From NCBI GenBank assembly GCA_934154515.1, contig CAKPGD010000014.1, forward strand, positions 1 through 23,781: DNA of 23,781 nucleotides. The letters are read 5' to 3'. Origin of the DNA: an uncultured Clostridia bacterium. GTDB lineage: Bacteria > Bacillota > Clostridia > TANB77 > CAG-508. The notes below the pieces were generated by a model. That model worked only from the letters and a program-made list of their open reading frames with translations. It searched no databases and was not told the DNA's origin. This document shows, piece after piece, positions 17,129 through 23,429 of the stretch. Each line of letters opens with the position of its first letter. Position 1 is the first letter of the stretch. Made by a program: the position numbers and the translations under genes.

Positions 17129-17395
17129 ATGTCTACATTTATAATTACATATGATTTAATATCCGATAAAGATTATTCTAAATTATATGAAGCCATTAAG
17201 AATTATGGCTATTATGCTCATTTATTAGAGTCTATTTGGATAATTAAATCTTCAACTTCTTCAACTGATATAAGAGATAATTTAAAAAATTATATTGACG
17301 ATGATGATAAGATTTTCGTAGCAAAATTAACTAGAGAATGTGCTTGGAAAAATCTATCTAAAGAAGTTTCTGATTGGATACATAATAATGTTTAA
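17129..17395 (+). CDS. Orphan Cas2-like (SinR-family) protein
   Basis: This 88-residue protein, the only plus-strand gene in the window, has the pattern of the small ferredoxin-fold Cas2/VapD-like proteins: a first strand 'STFIITYDL' with Asp at position 9, a helix, 'LESIWIIKS' as the second strand, another helix, then 'DKIFVAKLT'. Database entries of this type are usually named SinR family and have Cas2-like structure (known family; my assignment is by recognition). No cas1 or repeat array is nearby, so it is not an adaptation module. A GAGGTG site, a dedicated promoter and a perfect terminator make it a monocistronic cargo gene, read against the direction of the late operon. Its role is unknown; a nuclease or toxin-like or regulatory function is possible. 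Confidence 0.5.
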   Translation: MSTFIITYDLISDKDYSKLYEAIKNYGYYAHLLESIWIIKSSTSSTDIRDNLKNYIDDDDKIFVAKLTRECAWKNLSKEVSDWIHNNV

Positions 17396-17400
17396 AATCT

Positions 17401-17429
17401 ATAGGAGCTATAAAATGCTCCTATTTTTT
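17401..17429 (+). terminator. Intrinsic terminator of the Cas2-like gene
   Basis: ATAGGAGC (17401-17408) pairs perfectly with GCTCCTAT (17417-17424) around an 8-base loop and is followed by six T in all. It starts five bases after the stop codon. It also separates the Cas2-like gene from the convergent metallopeptidase gene, but no U-tract exists in the minus direction, so the late operon should read through. Confidence 0.5.
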
Positions 17430-17433
17430 ATAT

Positions 17434-17766
17434 CTATATCTTTTTAAAATATTTATCTACTATATTTCTTATAATATCGTGTGAATTTGATATTATATCT
17501 ACTACATCTTCTTCATTGTAGTTTCTATCTTGATGTGTTATATATGTTAATATATAGCAATGTCCTAATTCGTGTAATAAGGTACTTCTTTTTCTGTCTG
17601 GACATAAATCCTTATCTAAAAATATTTCTTGTGTATCTGCATATGTTAGTCCGTAATATTTTCCATCCGTTATTGGATTTTCAAAATGCTTTTTTAATTC
17701 TTCTTTCATTTCTTGTTGTGATAATTCTTTTATGTACCATGTCTTGTTGTTCATTTTAAATTTCAT
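17434..17766 (-). CDS. Small HExxH metallopeptidase (ImmA/IrrE-like)
   Basis: This 110-residue soluble protein has the zinc-protease motif H65-E66-L67-G68-H69 inside 'RSTLLHELGHCYI', with a following acidic residue stretch ('NYNEEDVVDIIS') that may supply a further ligand. This is the minimal ImmA/IrrE-like or SprT-like type common in phages and mobile elements, where ImmA proteins cleave repressors. No repressor is visible nearby, so the substrate is unknown. AAGGAG lies nine bases before the start. The ATG overlaps the stop of the small Cys-rich gene upstream by one base. Confidence 0.5.
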   Translation of the reverse strand: MKFKMNNKTWYIKELSQQEMKEELKKHFENPITDGKYYGLTYADTQEIFLDKDLCPDRKRSTLLHELGHCYILTYITHQDRNYNEEDVVDIISNSHDIIRNIVDKYFKKI

Positions 17767-17906
17767 TATTCTTGCTCCTTAAAACACTCTTTCTTTTTCT
17801 TGCAGTCTTTACATTTTCTCTTCATACACTCTTTATAATTAAATCTTGATTTTAACTTGTTATATGTTTCATTATCTGTTCTTTTTAATATATCTTCTAT
17901 TTTCAT
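17766..17906 (-). CDS. Tiny Cys- and Lys-rich protein, unknown
   Basis: The protein has 46 residues with four Cys (27, 32, 35, 41) in the basic C-terminal half, spaced like a small zinc-binding knuckle. The start ATG lies two bases after the stop of the preceding gene; a GGGTGG overlapping that gene's end serves as ribosome binding site. The stop overlaps the ATG of the metallopeptidase gene (TAATG). The tight coupling on both sides supports a real gene. No family recognised. Confidence 0.5.
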   Translation of the reverse strand: MKIEDILKRTDNETYNKLKSRFNYKECMKRKCKDCKKKKECFKEQE

Positions 17907-17908
17907 AC

Positions 17909-18097
17909 TTACCACCCTTGCCAACTTAAAGGCCTTTTCTTTCTCTTGTTTTTACATATAAAATCTTTACATTTTGTAGTTGTTATTGTATTTATTTGTT
18001 CTATACATAAGTCTTGTGTTCTATTTGTTTCTATTCTATTTTTACAATTCTCATTTGCACAATTTATACATATTTCTTTTTTATATAATTCGTTCAT
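17909..18097 (-). CDS. Small Cys-rich protein, probable zinc binder
   Basis: The protein has 62 residues with six Cys (10, 13, 18, 31, 43, 48); the C-x2-C-x4-C at the N-terminus suggests metal binding. The basic stretch 'KNKRKKRP' near the C-terminus is compatible with nucleic acid binding. The ATG at 18097 follows AAAGGAG by seven bases and is preferred over an in-frame ATG at 18133, which lies next to the terminator hairpin and lacks a site. First gene after that terminator; no promoter is visible directly upstream, so it is likely read from a promoter further up. Function unknown. Confidence 0.5.
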   Translation of the reverse strand: MNELYKKEICINCANENCKNRIETNRTQDLCIEQINTITTTKCKDFICKNKRKKRPLSWQGW

Positions 18098-18123
18098 AGA
18101 TTTCTCCTTTGTTTTATTGCATG

Positions 18124-18153
18124 AAAAAAGCACTGAAATTAATCAGTGCTTTT
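18124..18153 (-). terminator. Strong intrinsic terminator after the 69-residue gene
   Basis: AAAAGCACTGA and TCAGTGCTTTT form an 11-bp perfect stem with a 6-base loop, and the T-run continues for two more bases on the minus strand. The stem is symmetrical enough to work in both directions. Together with the promoter at 18441-18469 it isolates the 69-residue gene as its own unit. Confidence 0.5.
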
Positions 18154-18172
18154 AAGTTATTCAGTTGTTTAA

Positions 18173-18382
18173 CTACTTTTTGCCTTTCCGTTCGGCTCCG
18201 CCAAGGGCAACTCCCTGTCTTCCCTGCTTGAGATTGTAGAACATATGATCACCTGTTTTTTTGTCTTTAACATTCATCTGTGTTGCATTCACATCATGAT
18301 AATCTTTTGTTCCATCATAGTTTCTCCATGAAACTTTTCCTTCACTATTTGTCCGTGGACTAGAAGTTGTGTCGTTCGGCAT
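18173..18382 (-). CDS. 69-residue protein of higher G+C, unknown
   Basis: This hydrophilic, basic protein begins MPNDTTSSPRTNSEGKVSW and ends GGAERKGKK. Gly, Lys, Asn and Asp are frequent, with a repeated short pattern around 'YDGTKDYHD' and 'KKTGDHMFYN'. There is no signal peptide, membrane segment or Cys. Its DNA has about 41% G+C and uses codons such as CGG, CCG, GGC and GCC, unlike the very A+T-rich neighbours, which suggests recent acquisition. AGGAGG lies seven bases upstream of the ATG. It has a consensus promoter and a strong terminator of its own. I do not recognise a function; an early-expressed small regulator or host-takeover protein would fit the layout. Confidence 0.5.
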   Translation of the reverse strand: MPNDTTSSPRTNSEGKVSWRNYDGTKDYHDVNATQMNVKDKKTGDHMFYNLKQGRQGVALGGAERKGKK

Positions 18383-18440
18383 AATTTTACCTCCTAAAGC
18401 AATAGCTTTTTAAAAAGTTGTTAACAGTTTCAATGTTCAC

Positions 18441-18469
18441 ATTATAATATATTATGTTCACTTTGTCAA
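18441..18469 (-). promoter_or_regulatory. Consensus sigma-70 promoter with flanking direct repeats
   Basis: TTGACA (18469-18464) and TATAAT (18446-18441) are both perfect, with exactly 17 bases between. GTGAACAT occurs twice on the minus strand (18461-18454 and 18440-18433), 21 bases apart, two helical turns. One copy lies in the spacer just after the -35, the other directly after the -10. This is a typical repressor operator placement. It drives the 69-residue gene. Confidence 0.5.
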
Positions 18470-18723
18470 TAGCTTTTAATATTCTCTAAGTAATGATATA
18501 GTTATAGAATATTGCACTCTAGAACTAATTGACTTATGCTTTCGTGTAGAAACACATACTAACAATCTTTTGTCGATTTGCATTCTATGTTATATCACTA
18601 CTTACAAAGTATTAAATATTTTGAACCGCTAGGAAGTTCAAGATCATGGCTTTATACAATTTAAAAAAGGAGGCGACATGAGATATCGCGTATATATTAA
18701 ATACCTAGCATATTAATAGCATA

Positions 18724-18752
18724 ATAAAAGAGCTAGAATATATCTAACTCTT
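18724..18752 (-). terminator. Likely terminator of the early operon
   Basis: On the minus strand AAGAGTTAGA (18752-18743) pairs with TCTAGCTCTT (18737-18728), 10 bp with one G-U, loop of five, followed by TTATTATGC. It lies about 200 bases after the last early gene. The short T-run makes it moderate. Confidence 0.5.
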
Positions 18753-18953
18753 CTATAGACCATTTTTTATTTTAGTGTAGCATTTGGACTAACGAGCCAC
18801 ATTTTTATTTTCTGTGACTATGCTTTAAATTCATGACAATAAAGAAAGATATAGTAAGTTTTCCTTTCTTTTATTGCTATTATAATTATATTATAGTTAA
18901 TATTGAAAAACAAGTGAAAAAATAGGGCAATATTAGGTAAAAAATAGGTAACT

Positions 18954-19430
18954 CTAATATTTTGATATCTTTTCAGTTGCTTTTTGTATTATTTTCTTTA
19001 TTGTTTCTTCTGATCTAGTTTCGTTGTATAATTTATAATATGTTATACTTCCTATTTCTTTGTATGTATTTCCTTCTACATAATAAGCAATTAATATTTC
19101 TTTTTCTTTTCTTCTTAATCCATCCAGTCTTATATCTACTTCTTCTAGTTTAGTATTTAATTCTTTTATTTCATCTTCTACTTTTTCTAATTCTATTTTT
19201 AAATCTGCTTCTACATCTAAGTTATCACTTGCTTTATTTCCTACTTTATCAGTTATTATATTCTTACTATGTATATCGCTATTTTCTTCATAGCTTGTAA
19301 CTGACAACGTTACATTTTTAAGACTTTCTATTTTACGTAGTATACTTTCCTTTTCTCTTAGTTTTAACTTCAATTTTGCCTTATTTTCTTTGTAATTTTT
19401 TAATAATAAAATTAATTGTTCTTTAGTCAT
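18954..19430 (-). CDS. Sigma-like / HTH phage transcription regulator
   Basis: This protein of about 158 residues has long charged helices (about 5-45 and 75-110) and a C-terminal helix-turn-helix: 'LRRKEKEILIAYYVEGNTYKEIG' followed by 'SEETIKKIIQKATEKI'. That resembles sigma-70 region 4 and the RinA/ArpU-type late gene activators that close the early operon in Firmicute phages. It probably turns on packaging and structural genes. The ATG at 19430 overlaps the upstream gene by eight bases. The in-frame ATG at 19448 lacks a ribosome binding site and would overlap further. A middle segment (about 46-75) of low conservation looks flexible. Confidence 0.5.
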   Translation of the reverse strand: MTKEQLILLLKNYKENKAKLKLKLREKESILRKIESLKNVTLSVTSYEENSDIHSKNIITDKVGNKASDNLDVEADLKIELEKVEDEIKELNTKLEEVDIRLDGLRRKEKEILIAYYVEGNTYKEIGSITYYKLYNETRSEETIKKIIQKATEKISKY

Positions 19431-19617
19431 TCTCTTTAGTACCTCCATTTCTTTTTATATTTTCTCTTATTAATTCATCTTTGAAATTGTCTAATATCTT
19501 ATATGCCTCATTTACTTTTACTTGATTTTGTTTTCTTTTTGATATATCTAATAAGTTTATATTCTCTAATTCTTCCATTGTGTTTACTACTATGTTGTAT
19601 ATATGATTTATTGTCAT
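19423..19617 (-). CDS. Small phage protein, unknown
   Basis: This helical protein of about 64 residues begins MTINHIYNIVVNTMEELENI. No motif is recognised. The ATG at 19617 follows AGTAGGTG by six bases. The GTG at 19626 that begins the longest frame lies inside that site. It overlaps the regulator gene downstream by eight bases, so the two are probably coupled and may act together. Confidence 0.5.
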   Translation of the reverse strand: MTINHIYNIVVNTMEELENINLLDISKRKQNQVKVNEAYKILDNFKDELIRENIKRNGGTKEND

Positions 19618-19626
19618 TTGTATCAC

Positions 19627-20034
19627 CTACTCTTTTGCTTTATTTTCAAAATATTGTTCTTCTATATATTCTTTAATTTCTTTTGTTTTTGTTCTGTAAG
19701 CTTTTAATCTACATCTTCTATAGTCATCTGTATAACCTTTTGCTTTTGTTTCTGTTATTCTTTTTATATCATTGTCTAACCTTTTAATTATATTTTTAAT
19801 TATTTTGTCTTTCTTTTCTATCATAGTATAATATTCTATATTCTCTTCATGTTCTTCTTTTAATGATTGCTCTTTTCTTTCAATACTTCTCATTAAATAG
19901 TCTATTCTTTCTTGTTGATTTTCTAGCATAGATAAAACTAATTTCATAGCTTCTTGATACTCTTCTGTTATATTATAACAAAGTCCATATTCACTTAAAT
20001 TATCTAATAACTTTACTGCTTGTTCTGGTGTCAT
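19627..20034 (-). CDS. Coiled-coil phage protein, unknown
   Basis: This 135-residue protein begins MTPEQAVKLLDNLSEYG. About residues 35-125 are a nearly continuous charged helix typical of coiled coils, with a basic patch ('RRCRLKAYRTKTK') near 104-116. It starts after GAGGAGG. It belongs to the tightly packed operon that ends in the sigma-like regulator. Function unknown. Confidence 0.5.
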   Translation of the reverse strand: MTPEQAVKLLDNLSEYGLCYNITEEYQEAMKLVLSMLENQQERIDYLMRSIERKEQSLKEEHEENIEYYTMIEKKDKIIKNIIKRLDNDIKRITETKAKGYTDDYRRCRLKAYRTKTKEIKEYIEEQYFENKAKE

Positions 20035-20047
20035 AGCTTGTCCTCCT

Positions 20048-20566
20048 CTAATTTTCCCCTTCTAGTAGTTCTTCTAGTGATTGAATAATAATATTTCTTA
20101 TATCTTGTGTTGTTTTTATAAAATCAAGTTCTCTAACAGTATATTGTTCTTTCAATTCTTCTATCTTATCTTTTACTTCTTGAACTGGAATAGTTTCACA
20201 TTTTGTTTGAGTTTGTTTTACTTCATCTGTTACTATTTCTAATGTATTCCAACTATCGTGAGTATTTATTACTCGTGGATTTATACTTTCTAATACTGCA
20301 ACACTTCCACTTTCCCATTGATGTAATACTATTCCTATTCTCCCATCTCTTTTATTTCTTACTGGTATCCCTACTATTTGTCTTTCTTCTTTTAATTCTT
20401 CATTCTCTTTTAATACTTTTTTATAACTATCAACTATTCTTTTTACTGACATTATTTCTGTATAACTAGTTTCACAATTTATACATTCTTTTAATTTACA
20501 TTCTTCGCATCTTTTTATTAAGTTTTCTACTTTTTCAATATCTTTCTTAATACTATTTTCTTTCAC
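20048..20566 (-). CDS. Phage protein with Cys cluster and small beta-barrel
   Basis: The protein has 172 residues. The N-terminal helix carries C20, C23, C28 and C31, a possible zinc site, followed by a coiled coil. About 63-111 ('VGIPVRNKRDGRIGIVLHQ' and following) look like an SH3/KOW-type small barrel, then a helical C-terminus. Such a barrel often binds nucleic acid or protein partners. The start is GTG, eight bases after AGGAGG. No family name recognised. Confidence 0.5.
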   Translation of the reverse strand: MKENSIKKDIEKVENLIKRCEECKLKECINCETSYTEIMSVKRIVDSYKKVLKENEELKEERQIVGIPVRNKRDGRIGIVLHQWESGSVAVLESINPRVINTHDSWNTLEIVTDEVKQTQTKCETIPVQEVKDKIEELKEQYTVRELDFIKTTQDIRNIIIQSLEELLEGEN

Positions 20567-20578
20567 TTAAAATACCTC

Positions 20579-20749
20579 CTAGTATCTTCTTAATATCCAC
20601 AATATAAATAATTTTACGTTTATCCAAAATATTTTGAATTTATATTCATTAAAACAATAATCAACCTGTGCTAAACCTAATATATTAGTACTCCAACAAG
20701 CACCCCCTGAAAAATCTAATTGTTTCTTTATGTACTCTTCTATATCCAT
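20579..20749 (-). CDS. Small phage protein with hydrophobic C-terminus
   Basis: The protein has 56 residues (MDIEEYIKKQLDFSGG...) with a Trp- and Leu-rich end ('FWINVKLFILWILRRY', about 41-56) that could anchor in a membrane as a C-tail. GAGG lies about seven bases upstream of the ATG. Its start overlaps the end of the upstream gene by ten bases, and its TAG sits inside the ribosome binding region of the next gene. The tight packing on both sides supports translation. No function assignable. Confidence 0.5.
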   Translation of the reverse strand: MDIEEYIKKQLDFSGGACWSTNILGLAQVDYCFNEYKFKIFWINVKLFILWILRRY

Positions 20750-21057
20750 CCTAATTCCTCTACTTTCTTATTTATTGCTTGTAGTTCTTCTATTGAAAAT
20801 TCGTGCCAAATACTAGACCAATAACCTTGTGCTGCACAATACTTATCCCATTCATTTTTAAATTCTTGTGTATGCCAACCTTCATTATTTGCTACCCACA
20901 TAGCTTCTGTTGCATGAAATGTCTTCTTAAATTCTCTTTTATCAAAAGTTAAGCTTACTCTAAATGTTTCTCTTTGATATTTATAAATAAGTTTATCTTC
21001 ATTATCTAAATATTTTATATATACTATATTATTCAGCATCTCATCAGCTATTTTCAT
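20740..21057 (-). CDS. Small phage protein, unknown
   Basis: The protein has about 105 residues beginning MKIADEMLNNIVYIKYLD. A mixed N-terminal half with several Tyr and Lys is followed by a Trp-rich stretch ('AMWVANNEGWH', 'YWSSIWHEF') and a helical end ('SIEELQAINKKVEELGW'). The ATG at 21057, after GAAGTGATACAA, is chosen over the TTG at 21081, which has no site. It overlaps the upstream gene by 14 bases. No family recognised. Confidence 0.5.
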   Translation of the reverse strand: MKIADEMLNNIVYIKYLDNEDKLIYKYQRETFRVSLTFDKREFKKTFHATEAMWVANNEGWHTQEFKNEWDKYCAAQGYWSSIWHEFSIEELQAINKKVEELGWI

Positions 21058-21340
21058 TTGTATCACTTCTCTCTTGTTCAATTTTGTTTACTATTTTAAA
21101 CCTATAATATCCCCCTCTTTTACTTTCTTGCCACCATAAGAACCAAAACATTGTATTAGATATAAGGTTTATTATTTCTTCATTTTCACTCCAACCACCA
21201 GTGGTTAATGTTAGGGTAATATTATTATTTTTTCCTTCAATATCAAAAGTACCATATTCATCATTCCAATACTTTTCTATAATACCTATACATTCTCCCC
21301 AGTCATTTGTATTAAAAACAGCTAATTCTTCACTACTCAT
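21044..21340 (-). CDS. Small phage protein, unknown
   Basis: This 98-residue mixed alpha/beta protein is rich in Trp ('FWFLWWQES', about 65-73), with a beta-hairpin-like 'NNITLTLTTGGWSE'. AAGGAG lies 12 bases before the start. It ends in TGA, one of several genes here to use that stop, which supports the standard genetic code. No function assignable. Confidence 0.5.
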   Translation of the reverse strand: MSSEELAVFNTNDWGECIGIIEKYWNDEYGTFDIEGKNNNITLTLTTGGWSENEEIINLISNTMFWFLWWQESKRGGYYRFKIVNKIEQERSDTNENS

Positions 21341-21343
21341 ATC

Positions 21344-21484
21344 TTATTTACTCCTTCCACGTTCTTTCCTAATTTTTTGCCTTCTTCTCTCTACTCTATT
21401 TCTTGGTTTTGGATTTTCAGCTTCATATAATGCTTGTAATTTTAATCTTTGTTTTTCAGTTAATTTTATATCTGTGTATTCCAT
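21344..21484 (-). CDS. Tiny basic protein, unknown
   Basis: The protein has 46 residues; the N-terminal part is helical (MEYTDIKLTEKQRLKLQALY), and the C-terminal half is strongly basic ('RNRVERRRQKIRKERGRSK'), suggesting nucleic acid binding. A GGAG lies about ten bases upstream of the ATG. Its end supplies the ribosome binding site for the next gene. Short, but the packing and codon use support it. Confidence 0.5.
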   Translation of the reverse strand: MEYTDIKLTEKQRLKLQALYEAENPKPRNRVERRRQKIRKERGRSK

Positions 21485-21493
21485 ATATATTAT

Positions 21494-21709
21494 TTACTCC
21501 TTTACCACTAAATTTGCTTTGATTAGGTCATATATTACTTCTAAATTATAAAATTCATCTTCATAATTTGAAAACATATGTATTGTTCTTTTATACTTGT
21601 CTATTGCTATATTTTCTTGTTCTTCTAACCAAATATAATCATCATCAACTACTGTAAACCCAAATTTTTCTAAATCTTCTAGTTCTACATCATCTCTTAT
21701 TTTTAACAT
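21494..21709 (-). CDS. Small acidic phage protein, unknown
   Basis: The protein has about 71 residues, beginning MLKIRDDVELEDLEKFGF, with a 'DDDYIWLEEQE' beta turn and a C-terminal helix. The ATG at 21709 follows AGGAGGAG by seven bases. The longer frame from 21739 begins upstream of that site and overlaps the previous gene. Looks like a small regulatory or accessory phage protein; no family recognised. Confidence 0.5.
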   Translation of the reverse strand: MLKIRDDVELEDLEKFGFTVVDDDYIWLEEQENIAIDKYKRTIHMFSNYEDEFYNLEVIYDLIKANLVVKE

Positions 21710-21722
21710 ATCTATTCTCCTC

Positions 21723-22049
21723 CTAATCATACCAACCAAATATTGTTGGTGTACTTTGTCCTGCTACTGCTATTGCCCACTCGTTATTCCACTCTAAACT
21801 AATTATATATTTACAAATATGTGCTAATAAGTTTTTGTTTTTTGTTTTAAATGTTATAAATAATATCTTGTTTTTAGCTTTATATTTCTTAATATATTTT
21901 TCTATTTCTTTTAATGTAGTATCTCCCTCTATGGATTGCTCCATATTACCTAAAAATTCATTAAGTTCTTCATATTGTCTTCTATTAAGACTATGTACTA
22001 ATTCATAAAGATGATTAAAGTATTCGTAAAATTCTTTTTCAGTTTCCAT
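21723..22049 (-). CDS. Small phage protein, unknown
   Basis: The protein has 108 residues with an N-terminal helix pair (about 1-55), a beta strand 'KNKILFITFKTKNK', and a C-terminal 'NEWAIAVAGQSTPTIFGWYD'. AGGAGG lies seven bases before the ATG. No motif that fixes a function is visible. Confidence 0.5.
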   Translation of the reverse strand: METEKEFYEYFNHLYELVHSLNRRQYEELNEFLGNMEQSIEGDTTLKEIEKYIKKYKAKNKILFITFKTKNKNLLAHICKYIISLEWNNEWAIAVAGQSTPTIFGWYD

Positions 22050-22063
22050 CTTCTCCTCCTACT

Positions 22064-22462
22064 TTAATGAAACCACATATTTACTCTATGCTTGTAACAA
22101 TGTTTAAACATATTTAGCCATAATTGGTGCATATTATAATAATTCATTTCTATATAATTGTGTCCTTGCATTTCTACTTTTAAATCTTTCATTACATCAT
22201 ATATTTTTTTACACTCTTTAGGTGTTAACTTCCCATCACAATCACTATGCCATAAAAATATATCTAAATCATCATTGCATAAATTATTCCACTCTTCGAT
22301 TTCTTTTGTATTCAACTCATTTTTGAATGTTTTTTCATACAATTCTCCTAGTCTTTTATTATAATCACTTGCAACTTTTTTTCTATATAAATTAAAAGTT
22401 ATATATCCACAATGGTAAGTATCTTTTCTTTCTAAACCTTTTATACTTATATCTAATCCCAT
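22064..22462 (-). CDS. Phage protein rich in His, Trp and Cys, unknown
   Basis: The protein has 132 residues and begins MGLDISIKGLERKD. It contains 'FLWHSDCDGKL' and a terminal part dense in His, Tyr and Trp ('NMHQLWLNMFKHCYKHRVNMWFH'), which could bind a metal. This general type (MGLDI... start) recurs among hypothetical proteins of Firmicute phages, but I know no function. It overlaps the upstream gene by ten bases and follows AGGAGG. Confidence 0.5.
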   Translation of the reverse strand: MGLDISIKGLERKDTYHCGYITFNLYRKKVASDYNKRLGELYEKTFKNELNTKEIEEWNNLCNDDLDIFLWHSDCDGKLTPKECKKIYDVMKDLKVEMQGHNYIEMNYYNMHQLWLNMFKHCYKHRVNMWFH

Positions 22463-22857
22463 TGTTTTCCTCCTAATTTATATGAATTTTGTTCAAATTG
22501 CTCGTGTGTTAGTATTTCTAATAGTTCAATTTCTTCTCTTTCAATAGCTTGTTTAACTTCTTCTAAAGTATCATTATCAAAAATATGTATTATCATTTTT
22601 TCATTTTCTAAACTATTTGGTAATTTATTTTTAAAACAAACTAAATCTTTTAATTCTAGTAGGTCTATTAATTGTTTGCTGTGTTTTACTGTCACTTTTT
22701 CTAATTCGTTTTCACTTATACATCTGTATTTATCCCCTTGGATTTCTTGAATAAAATCATCAAATAGATATGTTCCTGTATTACTTAAATATTGTTTTAA
22801 TTTTGCTATATAACCTGTGTTAGTTCTCACATATTCGTTTATTTCTATCTCTCCCAT
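22453..22857 (-). CDS. Conserved phage protein, unknown
   Basis: The protein has 134 residues. The opening 'EYVRTNTGYIAKL' (about 8-20) is a small beta-barrel-like start common in hypothetical proteins of Firmicute phages; a helical C-terminal half follows. AAAGGAG precedes the ATG. Sits in the replication-side operon next to the RusA gene; role unknown. Confidence 0.5.
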   Translation of the reverse strand: MGEIEINEYVRTNTGYIAKLKQYLSNTGTYLFDDFIQEIQGDKYRCISENELEKVTVKHSKQLIDLLELKDLVCFKNKLPNSLENEKMIIHIFDNDTLEEVKQAIEREEIELLEILTHEQFEQNSYKLGGKQWD

Positions 22858-22869
22858 TTTTGCTCCTTT

Positions 22870-23067
22870 CTAATACGTTTGCCTTAAGCTATCTTCTAGA
22901 CAAAATCTATCGTAGTCTTCTTCATATATGTTTAGTTTTTCTTCTAGATTTTGTATGTAATTGTTATCTACTATTTTTTTGTTTCTTGTAGCTATAAAAA
23001 TTCCACCAAAGTATATTATCCATACTATGATTATTAAAATCATTAATTTCTTATCTTGTTTACTCAT
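22870..23067 (-). CDS. Small single-pass membrane protein
   Basis: The protein has 65 residues: a short basic N-terminus (MSKQDKK), one hydrophobic segment (about 8-26, 'LMILIIIVWIIYFGGIFIA'), and a charged C-terminal helix. It looks like an N-in single-pass membrane protein. The start overlaps the RusA stop (ATGA) and follows TTGGAGG. The role is unknown; it could anchor a partner at the membrane. Confidence 0.5.
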   Translation of the reverse strand: MSKQDKKLMILIIIVWIIYFGGIFIATRNKKIVDNNYIQNLEEKLNIYEEDYDRFCLEDSLRQTY

Positions 23068-23429
23068 ATTTCCTCCAACTCTACTATTACTTTACTCTTA
23101 TCTGCATACTCAAAGCTGTCTGTAAAGTTAGTTACTATTTTTCTATTATCGTCTTGTAATACTCCTGCTTGTACTAGTGCATCTAATATAAACTTTTTGG
23201 CAAAACAAATATTGTCTAAATCTCGCCTTTTGTTTTCCTCTATCCAAGTAAAATGTCCTATTACTGGCTTGTCTATTTTTATATTTCCTAATTGTTCTCT
23301 GATACACCAGATTATATATGCTTGCTCATTTTTCTTTGCTTTTGCTCCTATATATTTATTAGCTCTGTTATATGCAGTATATTCATTTAGTCCCATTAAT
23401 CTTTTGCCTATTTCAAATTTATATTTCAT
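23064..23429 (-). CDS. rusA: RusA-family Holliday junction resolvase
   Basis: The protein has 121 residues, the usual RusA length. It is an endonuclease that cuts Holliday junctions and branched DNA, clearing replication intermediates before packaging. The core 'KRRDLDNICFAKKFILDALVQAG' (two segments around residues 68-89) gives D70, D72 and D83, followed by 'LQDDN' (91-95), which matches the RusA acidic active-site pattern. A GGAG lies seven bases before the ATG. It overlaps the partial upstream gene by 11 bases. Confidence 0.5.
   Translation of the reverse strand: MKYKFEIGKRLMGLNEYTAYNRANKYIGAKAKKNEQAYIIWCIREQLGNIKIDKPVIGHFTWIEENKRRDLDNICFAKKFILDALVQAGVLQDDNRKIVTNFTDSFEYADKSKVIVELEEI

Larger units (their letters stand above)
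18383..18953. other. 571-base gap without a convincing gene
   Basis: Besides the promoter and terminators listed separately, the gap holds TTGAAC (18621-18626) and GTTCAA (18636-18641), a 6-bp inverted repeat around nine bases. It also has an AAAGAAAG/CTTTCTTT pair near 18841-18871 and a lone AAGGAGG followed by a 12-codon open frame on the plus strand (18678-18716). It lies upstream of the terminase block, so it may hold a late promoter or the cos/pac site. None of these can be shown from the sequence. Confidence 0.5.

Noticed and set aside
16900..17500. CRISPR locus around the Cas2-like gene
   Set aside because: No direct repeats with spacers and no cas1 or other cas gene in the window.
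18621..18641. TTGAAC-9-GTTCAA as a LexA (SOS) box
   Set aside because: The Gram-positive LexA site has GAAC-4-GTTC; the spacing here is nine bases.
18678..18716. 12-codon plus-strand open frame after AAGGAGG
   Set aside because: Spacing to the ATG is only four bases, no promoter or terminator is evident, and the peptide resembles nothing known. Kept only as a note on the gap.
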